Shown: positions 34,504 through 44,284, counted from the first letter of the stretch. The stretch: DNA of 52,425 bases from Spirosoma endophyticum (GCF_900112365.1 NZ_FOLQ01000028.1:1-52425); one strand, 5' to 3'. The notes: generated from the sequence alone by a model not told the origin. Made by a program: numbers and translations.

Positions 34504-35838
34504 TTATAGATGAATACCGATGCGTTTCATGAACCAGAATAGCAGCGCGATAAAAATGGCGTTATTCACTAAGCTACCCCAGGTTGAGAGGAGATCGGTT
34601 TCCATGGTTAGACAGCCGATATAGAGCATTGGTAACCAAAGAATAAGCGAAGGAACGTGGGCTGCCAACTGAAGGACGTATCGAAAAACGCCACTTAGCA
34701 ACAGGCCATATAGTAAGGAGAACAAAATGCCACCATAGCCAAAATTCACATATCCTTCTCCCAGGGGCGACAGATTAATGCTGGTATTTTCGGACTGCGG
34801 CAACGTAGTGAATCGCCTGATATTTTCGTATCCACCCGTTTGGGGTTTGTTGGGCCACATCAGTCGGGGCACGAAGGGATAAATGAACGACAGTAATACG
34901 TCCCCATTAGCATAGGATTCGTGCATAGGCACCTTCGTCATGGCACTCCCGATCATGATGCCCTGATTAAATCGAACGAATGACAAAAATAAATGATCGA
35001 CGTTCAGGAGTTTTTCAGGATGGGTGAGTCGGTCAGTCAGTAGGTCGCTCATAAGTCCCGCATTGCCCGTACGTTCGCCCCGCTGATGGCCCCAGGTATT
35101 GTACCGGTATTCTCCTTTAATGGATTGAATCAGGAGCAAAAACACGAAAGCCAAACTCACAAAAATGGTTTTTGTGCGAATTGTAAGTGGATTAAGTCGG
35201 CCAGCCGCACTGAAAATTACCAGTAACATTATCCAGAAGAATAGCTCGCCAAACATCCCCGCCTGAATCGTATACGTTACCAATACGGCGAATACCGTAG
35301 TAAGAATCAACACTCGATACAGGCTTCCGGAATAGTAAGCATAAAAGGCACTTATGAACAGGCAGTAAGCTGGTAACGTACCTAAAATAGTGGGTGCCGT
35401 CGGTACGAAGGTTTTTACCGAAAAGCCAAGTAAACCAATGATTAACAAGACAAAACTGGCTGCCTTTTTGTCTTGCAGATAGGCCGTTGCGTCTTGAATA
35501 TAAAGTAAATGAGGTCGTTTCGAATCGTTTTTCCGGAGCCAGAATAATCCGATATGAAATGTGCTGTAGGCGGGTAACGTATAGCTGAAATAGGTAGCTG
35601 ACTCTACTGGCATGGAGGCCGGAAAGACCCAGTACGTAATGGCGGGCACCAGCAAAATTTCGAGTGCCGCAATGAAACTAATGCACTCCAGCAAGGCAAT
35701 CCGCTCACCCACACGGTGGACAAAGGTCTGGAAAGTATACAGCGACAAAGCGACGGCTAACGCTTCTGTACCTGTGCAGTAATCTACGCATTGAATAGCC
35801 AGTAGAAAGGCCAGTGCACACACGAGAAGGCGTTTCAT
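34504..35838 (-). CDS. wzy: Wzy-type oligosaccharide repeat-unit polymerase
   Basis: A 444-residue membrane protein with ten or more hydrophobic spans and a large periplasmic loop near residues 285-350 (GYENIRRFTTLPQ), the usual form of O-antigen/capsule polymerases, which show little sequence conservation. It joins repeat units flipped by the adjacent Wzx. ATG at 35838 overlaps the wzx stop by one base. Assigned by topology and position between wzx and glycosyltransferases. Confidence 0.8.
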   Translation of the reverse strand: MKRLLVCALAFLLAIQCVDYCTGTEALAVALSLYTFQTFVHRVGERIALLECISFIAALEILLVPAITYWVFPASMPVESATYFSYTLPAYSTFHIGLFWLRKNDSKRPHLLYIQDATAYLQDKKAASFVLLIIGLLGFSVKTFVPTAPTILGTLPAYCLFISAFYAYYSGSLYRVLILTTVFAVLVTYTIQAGMFGELFFWIMLLVIFSAAGRLNPLTIRTKTIFVSLAFVFLLLIQSIKGEYRYNTWGHQRGERTGNAGLMSDLLTDRLTHPEKLLNVDHLFLSFVRFNQGIMIGSAMTKVPMHESYANGDVLLSFIYPFVPRLMWPNKPQTGGYENIRRFTTLPQSENTSINLSPLGEGYVNFGYGGILFSLLYGLLLSGVFRYVLQLAAHVPSLILWLPMLYIGCLTMETDLLSTWGSLVNNAIFIALLFWFMKRIGIHL

Positions 35839-37106
35839 CAGCGATTGAATTTTTCGGATAGAAATAACCAGATCACCAACAGAAACTGCCCGGCGAAACC
35901 GAATAAAGTAGCCAGTGCAGCACCCAAAATACCAAAGAGAGGAATCAGTATTACAGCTAACGCCATAGTCCATATGGCTCCTGCTACGTTGTGAAACAGC
36001 ACTAACCGGGTTTGCCCGAAGGCATACCATTTCACTTCCAGCAGGTGAATGCTCGTCAGGAATAAGTAGCCGACCGCCACAATCGGGCCAACAAGAAACG
36101 CGGGTTTGTAGCGATCCGACAAAAGCAAATTTCCAACCCAGTCACGATTCAGATAGAAGATAAAACAACCCGCCCCGGCCAATACTACGTAGCGCCCCAG
36201 GTAACGGAGCAACAACGGATTCGCGATTATGGAAGGCTGTTGAGTGGTTCTTAAATTCAGGATTTGGGGCGATAGAAAAGTTAGCATTGGAGCCACCAGG
36301 ATTAACAGCTTCGATCCCAGGCTATACCCCATAACATACTGACCAACATCGGCATCGGTCAGGTAAAGTCGAAGGAGATAGCGGTCAGCATAGTTACTAA
36401 TCCACCCCCAGAAAGCCAGACTGAACAGTGGACCCCCGTATTGCTTGAATGACTTGGTTAGTTCGGGCCAATCGATGGCTGTTTCCGACAGCGATTCATA
36501 CCCATGAATCGCCCGAACTAGCTGCCAGTAGGCCAGTACTGCAAACAAACTGTTCAGCAAGGTTAACGACTGCCAAAGCCCAACGGACGTTTGCTGCTTA
36601 AGCAAGACAACTAATACAAACAAAATCAATACGTTGCTGGCGGCATACCCAATTTGAATCAACACGTATCGTCGATACTGGCCCGATACGTTCAGGTAAT
36701 CGTTGCCGAACTGGTACATTCCCTGCCCAAAAGCCGCCAGCCAAATCAATCCAAAAATTGGGTTATGGTAGTACAAACCAGCTAGCAAAGCCACCGTTGG
36801 CAGGACTGTCAAAAAAATCAGCAGAAGGATTCGACGATAGAAGCGAATGGTTTGTCGGTGCGAAAACCGAGCGAATGCGACCTTGAATGACTGAATGGTA
36901 GGCGTCACCAAAAAGCCGTGCAACAATGTCATGGTTGTAAATAGCAAACTGTAATCACCCAATTCAGCGGGTGGAATATATACGGCCGTGAGCTTCCCGT
37001 AAATAAACGCCATCAGCGCCGATACCATTTGTCCGATAACCAAAACCGTCAATGGTTTTGACATGGGGATTACTGGCTGAATAGCGCGGTTCGTCACACT
37101 ATTCAT
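35838..37106 (-). CDS. wzx: Wzx-type oligosaccharide flippase
   Basis: A 422-residue MATE/MVF-type transporter with twelve or so spans, which moves lipid-linked repeat units across the inner membrane. Start MNSVTNRAIQP, then paired spans; the segment FSLAFWGWISNYADRYLLRLYL carries the central conserved polar residues of this family. Overlaps the upstream CgeB-like gene by 4 bases (ATGA) and the polymerase downstream by 1. Confidence 0.9.
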   Translation of the reverse strand: MNSVTNRAIQPVIPMSKPLTVLVIGQMVSALMAFIYGKLTAVYIPPAELGDYSLLFTTMTLLHGFLVTPTIQSFKVAFARFSHRQTIRFYRRILLLIFLTVLPTVALLAGLYYHNPIFGLIWLAAFGQGMYQFGNDYLNVSGQYRRYVLIQIGYAASNVLILFVLVVLLKQQTSVGLWQSLTLLNSLFAVLAYWQLVRAIHGYESLSETAIDWPELTKSFKQYGGPLFSLAFWGWISNYADRYLLRLYLTDADVGQYVMGYSLGSKLLILVAPMLTFLSPQILNLRTTQQPSIIANPLLLRYLGRYVVLAGAGCFIFYLNRDWVGNLLLSDRYKPAFLVGPIVAVGYLFLTSIHLLEVKWYAFGQTRLVLFHNVAGAIWTMALAVILIPLFGILGAALATLFGFAGQFLLVIWLFLSEKFNR

Positions 37107-38113
37107 AAAACCGGTACGTATAAACTAACCGTACGCAGTAGTTGCTCAACTCGCCGATCGAATGTATGATGCGCCTGAAAATGATCATACTGTTGTGCTG
37201 CGAGTTCGTGCCGTTCGTCGGGGCGGGCCAGGTAATACCGGATTTTATCAATGGCCTCATCCATCGTATGATACGTTACCCGGTCGACCGCTACGCCCGT
37301 GTATTCCTCTATGGTTGGTTTGTAATCGCAAAGCTGAAAGGCACCGATGCCATTGATTTCGAAGTATTTCTGATTGACCGACGTGATTTCCGCGTAATGA
37401 AAATTATTGAAAACAATTTTGGCCCCATAGAGCAACCTGTTTTTCTCGGGGCCAATAAGGTATTGCTGCCGAAATCCTGACCGCACAGCTGCCCGCAGAT
37501 ACGGGCCTTCCGTCCCATACACCGCTACATTCACACCCGCCCGCATCAGTAGCTCAATCATGCGGGCTCGGTACGGATAGAGATTGCCGAACACCAGCAC
37601 ATCGATGGTTGTCATCCATTCGGCAAACGCTTTTTCAACGGGTGGCTTTTGATGAACGCGCGGGTTGAAACCTTCCGGCAAATAATGGGCATTCAGGCCC
37701 GCCCGGTCACGTAGTGCACGGACAAGGTAGGGTTCTTTGGAAAAGTAGTAGTCGAAGTCGGCGGCAATGATCTGCTGTTTCTCCAGGTTCGAGAGCGCAT
37801 CCGGATTTACCTGGACAACGGGCACGTCAGGGCGTTGACGTTTGATATGCTCCACCAGTATTGGATGTACGTTCCGGTAGACAACCAGCACTAAATCAGG
37901 CTGTAAGCGCACGATTCTGTCCGCCATTCGCTGTCCTATGGCCCGATCGTAGGATTCAAAAAAACGCGACGCCCAGTAATTGATCTTAGCCGAAACGGGC
38001 AATCCATCCGTAACATCCAGCAAAGAAACGCGATGCCCCAATGCCCGAAATGAAGCGCTCAGGTGATACTCCAATGAATCGAATGCCGGGCTACCTACAA
38101 TGACTACGTTCAT
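37103..38113 (-). CDS. CgeB-like glycosyltransferase
   Basis: A 336-residue protein resembling CgeB, a GT-B-type glycosyltransferase family first known from spore coats. Characteristic are VVIVGSPAFDSLEYHLS at the start, FDYYFSKEPYLVRAL, and the C-terminal YFEINGIGAFQLCDY followed by YHTMDEAIDKIRYYL. ATG at 38113 preferred to a TTG six codons upstream that would overlap the dehydrogenase gene. It is expected to add a sugar during repeat-unit assembly. Confidence 0.82.
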   Translation of the reverse strand: MNVVIVGSPAFDSLEYHLSASFRALGHRVSLLDVTDGLPVSAKINYWASRFFESYDRAIGQRMADRIVRLQPDLVLVVYRNVHPILVEHIKRQRPDVPVVQVNPDALSNLEKQQIIAADFDYYFSKEPYLVRALRDRAGLNAHYLPEGFNPRVHQKPPVEKAFAEWMTTIDVLVFGNLYPYRARMIELLMRAGVNVAVYGTEGPYLRAAVRSGFRQQYLIGPEKNRLLYGAKIVFNNFHYAEITSVNQKYFEINGIGAFQLCDYKPTIEEYTGVAVDRVTYHTMDEAIDKIRYYLARPDERHELAAQQYDHFQAHHTFDRRVEQLLRTVSLYVPVL

Positions 38114-38127
38114 TAATTTGTCGAAAC

Positions 38128-39420
38128 TCAAAGCCGCCAGTATTGAATTTCATCGTCTTTTTGTACACTGTACAATCCCTTCAGATCCAGCAAAATCGGT
38201 GCGCCGTTCATCAATGATTTAAAATAGGGAACGTCCAGCACTTTATATTCATCGTGTCCAACGGCCACGATAATGGCGTCGTATTGACTCGACGGTCTGT
38301 CCATCAGCGTCAGGCGGTATTCATGAGCCACTTCATTCGGCGACGCGTGCGGATCCACTACGTGTACATTGATCGCATATTTCATCAGTTCACGAACCAG
38401 ATCCGCCACTTTCGAATTACGGATGTCGGCAATGTTTTCCTTGAATGTCAATCCCATGACCAGCACCTTCGTCTGGCGTGGACTCTTGTCACGTTGCAGG
38501 AGCATCTGAACCAGTTTCGTCGCGATGTACGCTGGCATCCCATCATTAATTCGCCGACCCGAATTAATGACTTGTGGATCATAACCTAATTGTCGGGCTT
38601 TGTAAAGCAGGTAATAGGGATCAATGCCGATGCAATGGCCGCCGACCAATCCGGGCGTAAACGGCATAAAATTCCACTTTGTGGCGGCTGCTTTCAACAC
38701 TTCCTGGGTGTCGATCCCCATCTTATCGAAGATGATTGCCAGTTCGTTCATGAGGGAAATATTCAAATCCCGCTGAACATTTTCAATGACTTTAGCGGCT
38801 TCGGCTACCTTGATACTCGGTGCTACGTAGATACCGGCGCGGATAATGCAGCCGTATATATCGGCAATGGTTTGGGCAGCCTCGGCATCATTACCCGACA
38901 CAACTTTGAGAATGTCGGCCAAGGTTCTGACTTTATCACCGGGATTGATACGTTCGGGCGAATAGCCTAGTTTGAAGTCACTGCCCAGTGTCAAACCGGA
39001 ATATTTTTCCAGCAGTGGCAGGCAATCATCTTCCGTACAACCCGGATATACAGTGGATTCATATACCACGTAATCACCTGATTTCAGCGCCAACCCGATG
39101 GCTTCCGACGCTCGTTGCAGGGGCTTTAGGTCCGGCACCTTATAATCGTCCACCGGCGTAGGAACCGCCACTACAAAAAAGTTAGCTTGCCGTAGGTGAT
39201 CCGGATTATCCGTAAACGTAATGTCGGCCCCAGCAAAGGCATCAGCGGGCAACTGACGCGACGGGTCTTCACTACGTTGTAGCATCGCCACCCGGTCGGG
39301 ATTACTATCGTAGCCGATCACGCGGAATTGCCGGGCAAACTCCAGCGCAATTGGCAGACCGACGTAGCCCAACCCAATAACGGCGATCTGCTTCTTTTTC
39401 TGTTTAAGGTCGTTTAACAA
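38128..39420 (-). CDS. UDP-N-acetylhexosamine 6-dehydrogenase (TviB/WbpA type)
   Basis: A 430-residue NAD-dependent enzyme that oxidises the C6 of a UDP-HexNAc to give the uronic acid. The NAD motif is VIGLGYVGLPIALEFA; STVYPGCTEDDCLP and GYSPERINPGD are the active-site loops; the catalytic Cys is in GLVGGHCIGIDPYYL. The wording of these blocks fits the TviB/WbpA/VipA class more than WecC. The start is a TTG (39420), with no ATG before the NAD motif. Together with WecB it points to an acidic amino-sugar in the polymer. Confidence 0.92.
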   Translation of the reverse strand: MLNDLKQKKKQIAVIGLGYVGLPIALEFARQFRVIGYDSNPDRVAMLQRSEDPSRQLPADAFAGADITFTDNPDHLRQANFFVVAVPTPVDDYKVPDLKPLQRASEAIGLALKSGDYVVYESTVYPGCTEDDCLPLLEKYSGLTLGSDFKLGYSPERINPGDKVRTLADILKVVSGNDAEAAQTIADIYGCIIRAGIYVAPSIKVAEAAKVIENVQRDLNISLMNELAIIFDKMGIDTQEVLKAAATKWNFMPFTPGLVGGHCIGIDPYYLLYKARQLGYDPQVINSGRRINDGMPAYIATKLVQMLLQRDKSPRQTKVLVMGLTFKENIADIRNSKVADLVRELMKYAINVHVVDPHASPNEVAHEYRLTLMDRPSSQYDAIIVAVGHDEYKVLDVPYFKSLMNGAPILLDLKGLYSVQKDDEIQYWRL

Positions 39421-39495
39421 ATTCGTGTGATTAAGTTGGTTTAGTGCGGTCAGCGACCGGCATATGACTGACGTTTACGCTTGGCCGAGCCTGGA

Positions 39496-40599
39496 CTACT
39501 CCACGGTGGTTGACCGCACCATTATTCGTAATCTACCCACAACGTCAGCTTGCCTGGCTAATACGTACATGATTCCAGTTAGCAAGCCTATTCCAGAGAA
39601 AACCAATACAATAATGGCTCGTTTCGGTGACGTTCGTTTGAGGGGAACCTGAGCTGGTTCGAGTACTTTAAAGATCGGTGTTCGTTCCTGCAATTTCAGT
39701 TTTGCCTGCTCAAATTGGCGGGAGAGTTCCGAATAAACTGTCTGTGCAATGCTTAATTCGGCCTCCCTACGCTGTTTGTCCATAGTGGCGGCTTGCACTA
39801 CGTAGTATTTGTGCTGGTCATTATACTGAAATACGTTGAACTGGGCCGTTTGGTATCGTTTCTGGGCTTCATGTAGTCGCTGGGTATAAAATTGTAAATC
39901 CTGTCGGGCTTTCTCAGTACGGTAATTTGTTACGTATTGCGTCAGATAATCCATGCTCAGTTGAGCTACGGAAGCTGCTACGTTCGCGTCGGGCATTTTG
40001 GCGGTGATAGTAATAATCCTCGAACGCGTATCGAGTTTAGCACTGATTCGCTTGCCAATGTCCTCCACTAACTCCTGTTGACGTGACGTCAAGCGTACAG
40101 GCCCGCCCGGTTTGTTCGTTGGCGAGCTTTTGAGATCATCTTTCCTGCCAAACTCAAGTAGTTTTTTCAGTGACCAACGGTCATCGTCAGGCAATAGAAA
40201 CTGACCAACTGTTGCCTGTTGTCCAGTTGTTGTGATGATGGGCTTATCAATCAGTTGCAAAACAAAGGGCGTACTCTGCAATACGTTAGGATACAAATCC
40301 GGGCGAACAGCGTCTACCCCTTCAGCATCAGAGAGGTCCATGCCGGCAAAACCTGCTACCGATGCCAATCGTTTAAACATATCGCCGGAGCCGTTATTCA
40401 TTTCAGGCATAATTTTAGCTTCCGAAATAAACTCTGGTTGCAGACATAGTGCCACTATTACGCCCACGCCTGCAAACAAAGCTGATATGACCAGTATTCG
40501 TAATCGTCCCCGCCAAACTGATTGTATCACTACGTCGGGCGGAAGCGTAAGCCATCGATTTGCAGGGCGATTCGTTTCTGATTCGGTCAGCGTTGCCAT
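39496..40599 (-). CDS. wzz: Wzz-type chain-length determinant protein, no kinase domain
   Basis: A 367-residue inner-membrane protein with a first span at about residues 33-53 and a second near 330-347 (AIIVLVFSGIGLLTGIMYVL), a long coiled periplasmic middle (FYTQRLHEAQKRYQTAQF) and a Pro-rich segment (VPLKRTSPKR) before the second span. It sets polymer length together with the polymerase. Unlike many Bacteroidota Wzc proteins it lacks an ATPase/tyrosine-kinase domain. It lies 18 bases after wza and 75 bases before the dehydrogenase gene. Confidence 0.88.
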   Translation of the reverse strand: MATLTESETNRPANRWLTLPPDVVIQSVWRGRLRILVISALFAGVGVIVALCLQPEFISEAKIMPEMNNGSGDMFKRLASVAGFAGMDLSDAEGVDAVRPDLYPNVLQSTPFVLQLIDKPIITTTGQQATVGQFLLPDDDRWSLKKLLEFGRKDDLKSSPTNKPGGPVRLTSRQQELVEDIGKRISAKLDTRSRIITITAKMPDANVAASVAQLSMDYLTQYVTNYRTEKARQDLQFYTQRLHEAQKRYQTAQFNVFQYNDQHKYYVVQAATMDKQRREAELSIAQTVYSELSRQFEQAKLKLQERTPIFKVLEPAQVPLKRTSPKRAIIVLVFSGIGLLTGIMYVLARQADVVGRLRIMVRSTTVE

Positions 40600-40617
40600 T
40601 ATTTTCGTCTCAATACG

Positions 40618-42957
40618 TTAGTTCGTAATCAACCGCAAGGCTGTCAGGATCACGGCCACGCCCGACGCAATGACCGTTAGCCAAGCCGCCCGCTCGGCGG
40701 AAGAACCTTTGTCCGGTTCTTTTGATGGAACGGCGGGTACCACAATGTCGGCACCGCGCTCAATGGTTGGATACGACCGAATGCCCAGCAACGAGCGCGT
40801 TGGCTTTATTTTTCCGTTAGCTCCTATAGCATACGCTTTTCGTTTCAAGGCTTTGTTCGTGAATCCTCCCGTTTCGCCAATGTAGTCACGAAACGACTTG
40901 GCCGGATCGAATTCCACAGTGGCTGGATTCAATACTTCCCCGCGAATACGTATGATGTCGGGGCGACGCGGTAACGTCAGTACGTCGCCATCTTCCAGGA
41001 GAAGATTACCCGCTACGGCAGAATCGTCCAATATCTTTTTCAGATCGAGTGATATACTTTCTCCCCGCCGTGTGAAGCGAGCTGCCGGTAGATACGCTTC
41101 TGGTTTCAAACCACCGGCCCTACTGATCAGGTCGGTAATATGGTCGCTTTTTGTCCGGATAGCATAGCCGCCCGGATACACCACCTCACCCGCAATGCTA
41201 ACGCCCTTTTGCGCTTCGTACCGGGGTGATGCCCGCACAAAAACCTGATCGAAAGGACGTAGTGTCAGTTTGGCGTCGGCCGGGTTGAGCCTCAGGTTCT
41301 GATCAATCTCAAATACAATCAAACGAACGTTCTGGTCATTGGGCAAGCCACTTGTATCTGTCTTAACGCGCCGGGCAATTTCCATCCGCGATGAGATGGC
41401 CGCGTCTGAAAATCCCTCCGCCAGAACAATCAGATTGGCCACCGTCATGCTGTCGGCAAAGTCGAACGTACCACTTTTATTAACCGCTCCCTGAACGGAA
41501 ACGCTACGTTGCTGTCGCAGTTCACCCAACGTACTGATATGCAGATGATCTTCTCGATAGAGCGCTATATCGGCGATTTCACCGCGCAGGAGTTTACCCA
41601 GATCAACCGAAATAACTTCGGGGTCAAGGTTGTTACGTAGCCGGCGTATGGTGGCCCGATTCAAAAACGCATCTTCCCGCAACCCCTCAGCTCTGGTAAT
41701 CAATTGCTTAAGGGTGCCCTCTTTCGACAAGGCATAATCGCCCGGCCGAAACACCGCCCCACTGACACTGACTTTGTTTTCAACTCGATCCAAAATGGTC
41801 CCAACAACGTAGTGGTCACCGCCCTGAGGCACAAATTGAGCTATATCGGTGGTGGGAATGGTTGTTAATTGCTGCTGAGTAGGCGTGTTTCGGAGCAAAT
41901 TAATCGACGCCGTATAGGCACGATCAGAAAAGCCACCTGCGAAGGCAAGCGCGCTTTTAAGGGTTTCGCCCCGGCGCATTTCATACAAACCCGGTTGCTT
42001 CACTTCCCCCGCTAACTCAATATGAGTACCATAGTGGTCTACGAAAATAATATCCTGATCAAGTAGGCGAATATTATCTTTTTGATCGGCTCGAAGCAGA
42101 AAATCGTAGCAATCCAGCGTCCGCACCAGCCTGTTGCTCCGGTACACCCGAATGTCGCGGAATGAACCTCGACCGGGTGCCGGGCCACCGGCCGCATACA
42201 GGGCATTGAAAACGGTCGCTAAAGATGAAAGTGTGTACGTGCCCGGTCGAACAACCTGCCCCAGGAGCGTAACCTTAATACTCCGAACACTACCAAGCGT
42301 CACCTGCGCCTGAACCCCGCTGGCTGACGTATTGATTCCTTGATAAAGTGTTTTCAACCGACCAATAACACGCTGCTCAGCCTGCTCAATAGTCAGGCCG
42401 TTTACGTAGATCGGGCTGAGATTTTCGATACGTATGCTCCCTTCGGGACTAACTCGGGGGCGATATGTTTGCTGAGCATTTCCGTATACATCAATGATGA
42501 GTTCGTCGTCTGGTCCAATAATATAATTGCGGGGTGTTGGCATTCTCAGATTTGGCTCAAACGACAAGTTAACGCTGGTAAACAAGGACGCGCCGAAAAC
42601 GGCCGGTGTAGATGCTGCGGCCGTCGTCGTTGCGGGCGGGCTTGGCGTAGCGGGTTGCTCACGGACAACATTCGTTTCAGGGGTAGTTGTTGGCCTGCCC
42701 GATGATGGTTGTAGCTGGCTGATTCGCTGACGCATCCGATTGATATCGGCCGGTGTAAACCCACGCGTTAGAGCCAGTGCTTCCATCTGCGTTTCAGTCA
42801 TACCACTGATCCGGGCTTGTTGCACGAACTGAGTGACCTGCTCATCCGTCAGATTATTCACTGCTTGAGCTAATAGTAGATTGTATCCACCCCAAAGAGG
42901 ATACAGCATTAACAGAATGATTATCAACGTTCGGCGAATCATTCTTTGAATCAACAT
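40618..42957 (-). CDS. wza: Wza-like polysaccharide export protein with SLBB domains
   Basis: A 779-residue outer-membrane export protein with an N-terminal signal segment (LIIILLMLYPLWGGYNLLLAQ). A UBA-like helical bundle follows (LTDEQVTQFVQQARISGMTE), then a poly-Ser/Pro/Thr linker. Next is the export domain (GPDDELIIDVYGNAQQ) and several SLBB repeats (VTLLGQVVRPGTY, IELAGEVKQPGLYEM, VSVQGAVNKSGTF, VSIAGEVVYPGGY, IRIRGEVLNP). It forms the exit channel for the polymer. The ATG at 42957 follows a GTG at 42960. First gene of the operon; no perfect promoter is visible just upstream. Confidence 0.92.
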   Translation of the reverse strand: MLIQRMIRRTLIIILLMLYPLWGGYNLLLAQAVNNLTDEQVTQFVQQARISGMTETQMEALALTRGFTPADINRMRQRISQLQPSSGRPTTTPETNVVREQPATPSPPATTTAAASTPAVFGASLFTSVNLSFEPNLRMPTPRNYIIGPDDELIIDVYGNAQQTYRPRVSPEGSIRIENLSPIYVNGLTIEQAEQRVIGRLKTLYQGINTSASGVQAQVTLGSVRSIKVTLLGQVVRPGTYTLSSLATVFNALYAAGGPAPGRGSFRDIRVYRSNRLVRTLDCYDFLLRADQKDNIRLLDQDIIFVDHYGTHIELAGEVKQPGLYEMRRGETLKSALAFAGGFSDRAYTASINLLRNTPTQQQLTTIPTTDIAQFVPQGGDHYVVGTILDRVENKVSVSGAVFRPGDYALSKEGTLKQLITRAEGLREDAFLNRATIRRLRNNLDPEVISVDLGKLLRGEIADIALYREDHLHISTLGELRQQRSVSVQGAVNKSGTFDFADSMTVANLIVLAEGFSDAAISSRMEIARRVKTDTSGLPNDQNVRLIVFEIDQNLRLNPADAKLTLRPFDQVFVRASPRYEAQKGVSIAGEVVYPGGYAIRTKSDHITDLISRAGGLKPEAYLPAARFTRRGESISLDLKKILDDSAVAGNLLLEDGDVLTLPRRPDIIRIRGEVLNPATVEFDPAKSFRDYIGETGGFTNKALKRKAYAIGANGKIKPTRSLLGIRSYPTIERGADIVVPAVPSKEPDKGSSAERAAWLTVIASGVAVILTALRLITN

Positions 42958-43057
42958 CACGATTCCTTAAAACGAGTTACGGGTAAGGCGACTACGATTG
43001 AGCAGGCAACCAATAGCCAAAATTCATATATAGGAAGTTAGGACGGTAAAACGCAAA

Positions 43058-43093
43058 AAAGGTCTCCCAATTTATGTTTTAGGAGACCTTTTG
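43058..43093 (-). terminator. intrinsic terminator after tgt
   Basis: AAAAGGTCTCC (43058-43068) pairs with GGAGACCTTTT (43083-43093) around a 14-base loop. On the minus strand the stem is followed by a T-run, closing the tgt transcript. Confidence 0.85.
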
Positions 43094-43117
43094 ATTAATG
43101 TACAATGCTCATTGCTT

Positions 43118-44248
43118 TTACAATCGCTGCATCAATTTGATAACCATTTCGTTTTTCCAGGCGATAAAATCACCTACCACAATATGTTCCCGCGCTTGTC
43201 GGACAAGCCAGAGATAAAAGGTCAGGTTATGCAAACTGGCAATTTGCCCGCCTAATAACTCCTCTGATTTAACCAGGTGACGAAGATACGCTTTGGAATA
43301 AAACGTACTGGCATAACCACCCAGGCCCGCGTCGATGGGGCTAAAGTCTTTATTCCATTTTTCGTTTTTGATATTAATAATCCCTTCCGTTGTGAACAGG
43401 AGACCGTGCCGGGCATTGCGCGTCGGCATGACGCAGTCGAACATATCTACGCCTAAAGCAATGGCTTCCAGGATATTAGCCGGTGTTCCTACCCCCATCA
43501 GATAGCGCGGCTTATCGGCAGGCAGGATTCCATTCACTAACTCAATCATAGCATACATCTCCTCGGCTGGCTCGCCAACAGCCAGACCGCCAATCGCATT
43601 TCCCTCGCGCTCTTTGCTGGCAATTACCTCCGCCGACTGACGACGGAGATCGGCATACGTACTGCCCTGCACAATGGGAAACAACGTTTGTTGATAACCG
43701 TAATGGCCTTCGGCTTGGTCGAAGCGGTCAATGCATCGACCAAGCCAGCGATGGGTCATGTCCATCGACTGACGGGCATACCCATATTCGCAGGGATAGG
43801 GCGTGCACTCATCGAACGCCATAATAATATCGGCTCCGATGATTCGCTGAATATCCATCACACCTTCGGGCGTGAACGTATGTTTTGACCCGTCGATGTG
43901 CGATTTGAACGTAACGCCTTCTTCCTTAATCTTGCGCGTGTTCGACAATGAATACACCTGGTAACCACCTGAGTCCGTCAAAATGGGACGACGCCAGCCA
44001 TTAAAACCGTGCAATCCGCCCGCCTGGCTTAATACGTCAAGACCGGGCCGAAGGTAAAGATGGTACGTATTGCCCAGAATAATTTCGGCATTGATGTCGG
44101 TTTCGAGTTCGCGCTGATGAACGGCTTTTACCGTGCCCGCCGTACCGACAGGCATAAAAATAGGCGTTTGAATAGGCCCATGATCGGTCGTCAGCGTGCC
44201 CGTGCGGGCTTTCGACTGCGGATCGTGAGCAGTAATTGAAAATGTCAT
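43118..44248 (-). CDS. tgt: tRNA-guanine transglycosylase
   Basis: A 376-residue enzyme that swaps guanine 34 of tRNAs with GUN anticodons for the queuosine precursor. Motifs: ILTDSGGYQVYSL, the active-site DECTPYP, GGLAVGEP, MGVGTPANIL and DCVMPTRNARHG. The zinc site is gone: where bacterial enzymes have CxCxxC before YSRAYLRHL, this one has PIDAGLGGYASTFYSKAYLRHL-like residues with no cysteines. ATG at 44248 sits just inside a divergent promoter repeat; an upstream start at 44305 is rejected. The -7 box ends only six bases before the ATG, so the mRNA may be leaderless. Confidence 0.96.
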   Translation of the reverse strand: MTFSITAHDPQSKARTGTLTTDHGPIQTPIFMPVGTAGTVKAVHQRELETDINAEIILGNTYHLYLRPGLDVLSQAGGLHGFNGWRRPILTDSGGYQVYSLSNTRKIKEEGVTFKSHIDGSKHTFTPEGVMDIQRIIGADIIMAFDECTPYPCEYGYARQSMDMTHRWLGRCIDRFDQAEGHYGYQQTLFPIVQGSTYADLRRQSAEVIASKEREGNAIGGLAVGEPAEEMYAMIELVNGILPADKPRYLMGVGTPANILEAIALGVDMFDCVMPTRNARHGLLFTTEGIINIKNEKWNKDFSPIDAGLGGYASTFYSKAYLRHLVKSEELLGGQIASLHNLTFYLWLVRQAREHIVVGDFIAWKNEMVIKLMQRL

Positions 44249-44253
44249 AGCTG

Positions 44254-44284
44254 CAAAGATACGTGAGCCGGGAGCAGGGGGCAA
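44254..44284 (-). promoter_or_regulatory. tgt promoter (TTG-N20-TATCTTTG)
   Basis: On the minus strand TTG (44284-44282), a 20-base spacer and TATCTTTG (44261-44254) match the Bacteroidota consensus. The tgt ATG follows 6 bases after the -7 box. Confidence 0.75.

Noticed and set aside
34504..36030. Longer Wzy starting at 36030
   Set aside because: The first 64 codons overlap the flippase gene and read as non-coding; the ATG at 35838 overlaps its stop by one base.
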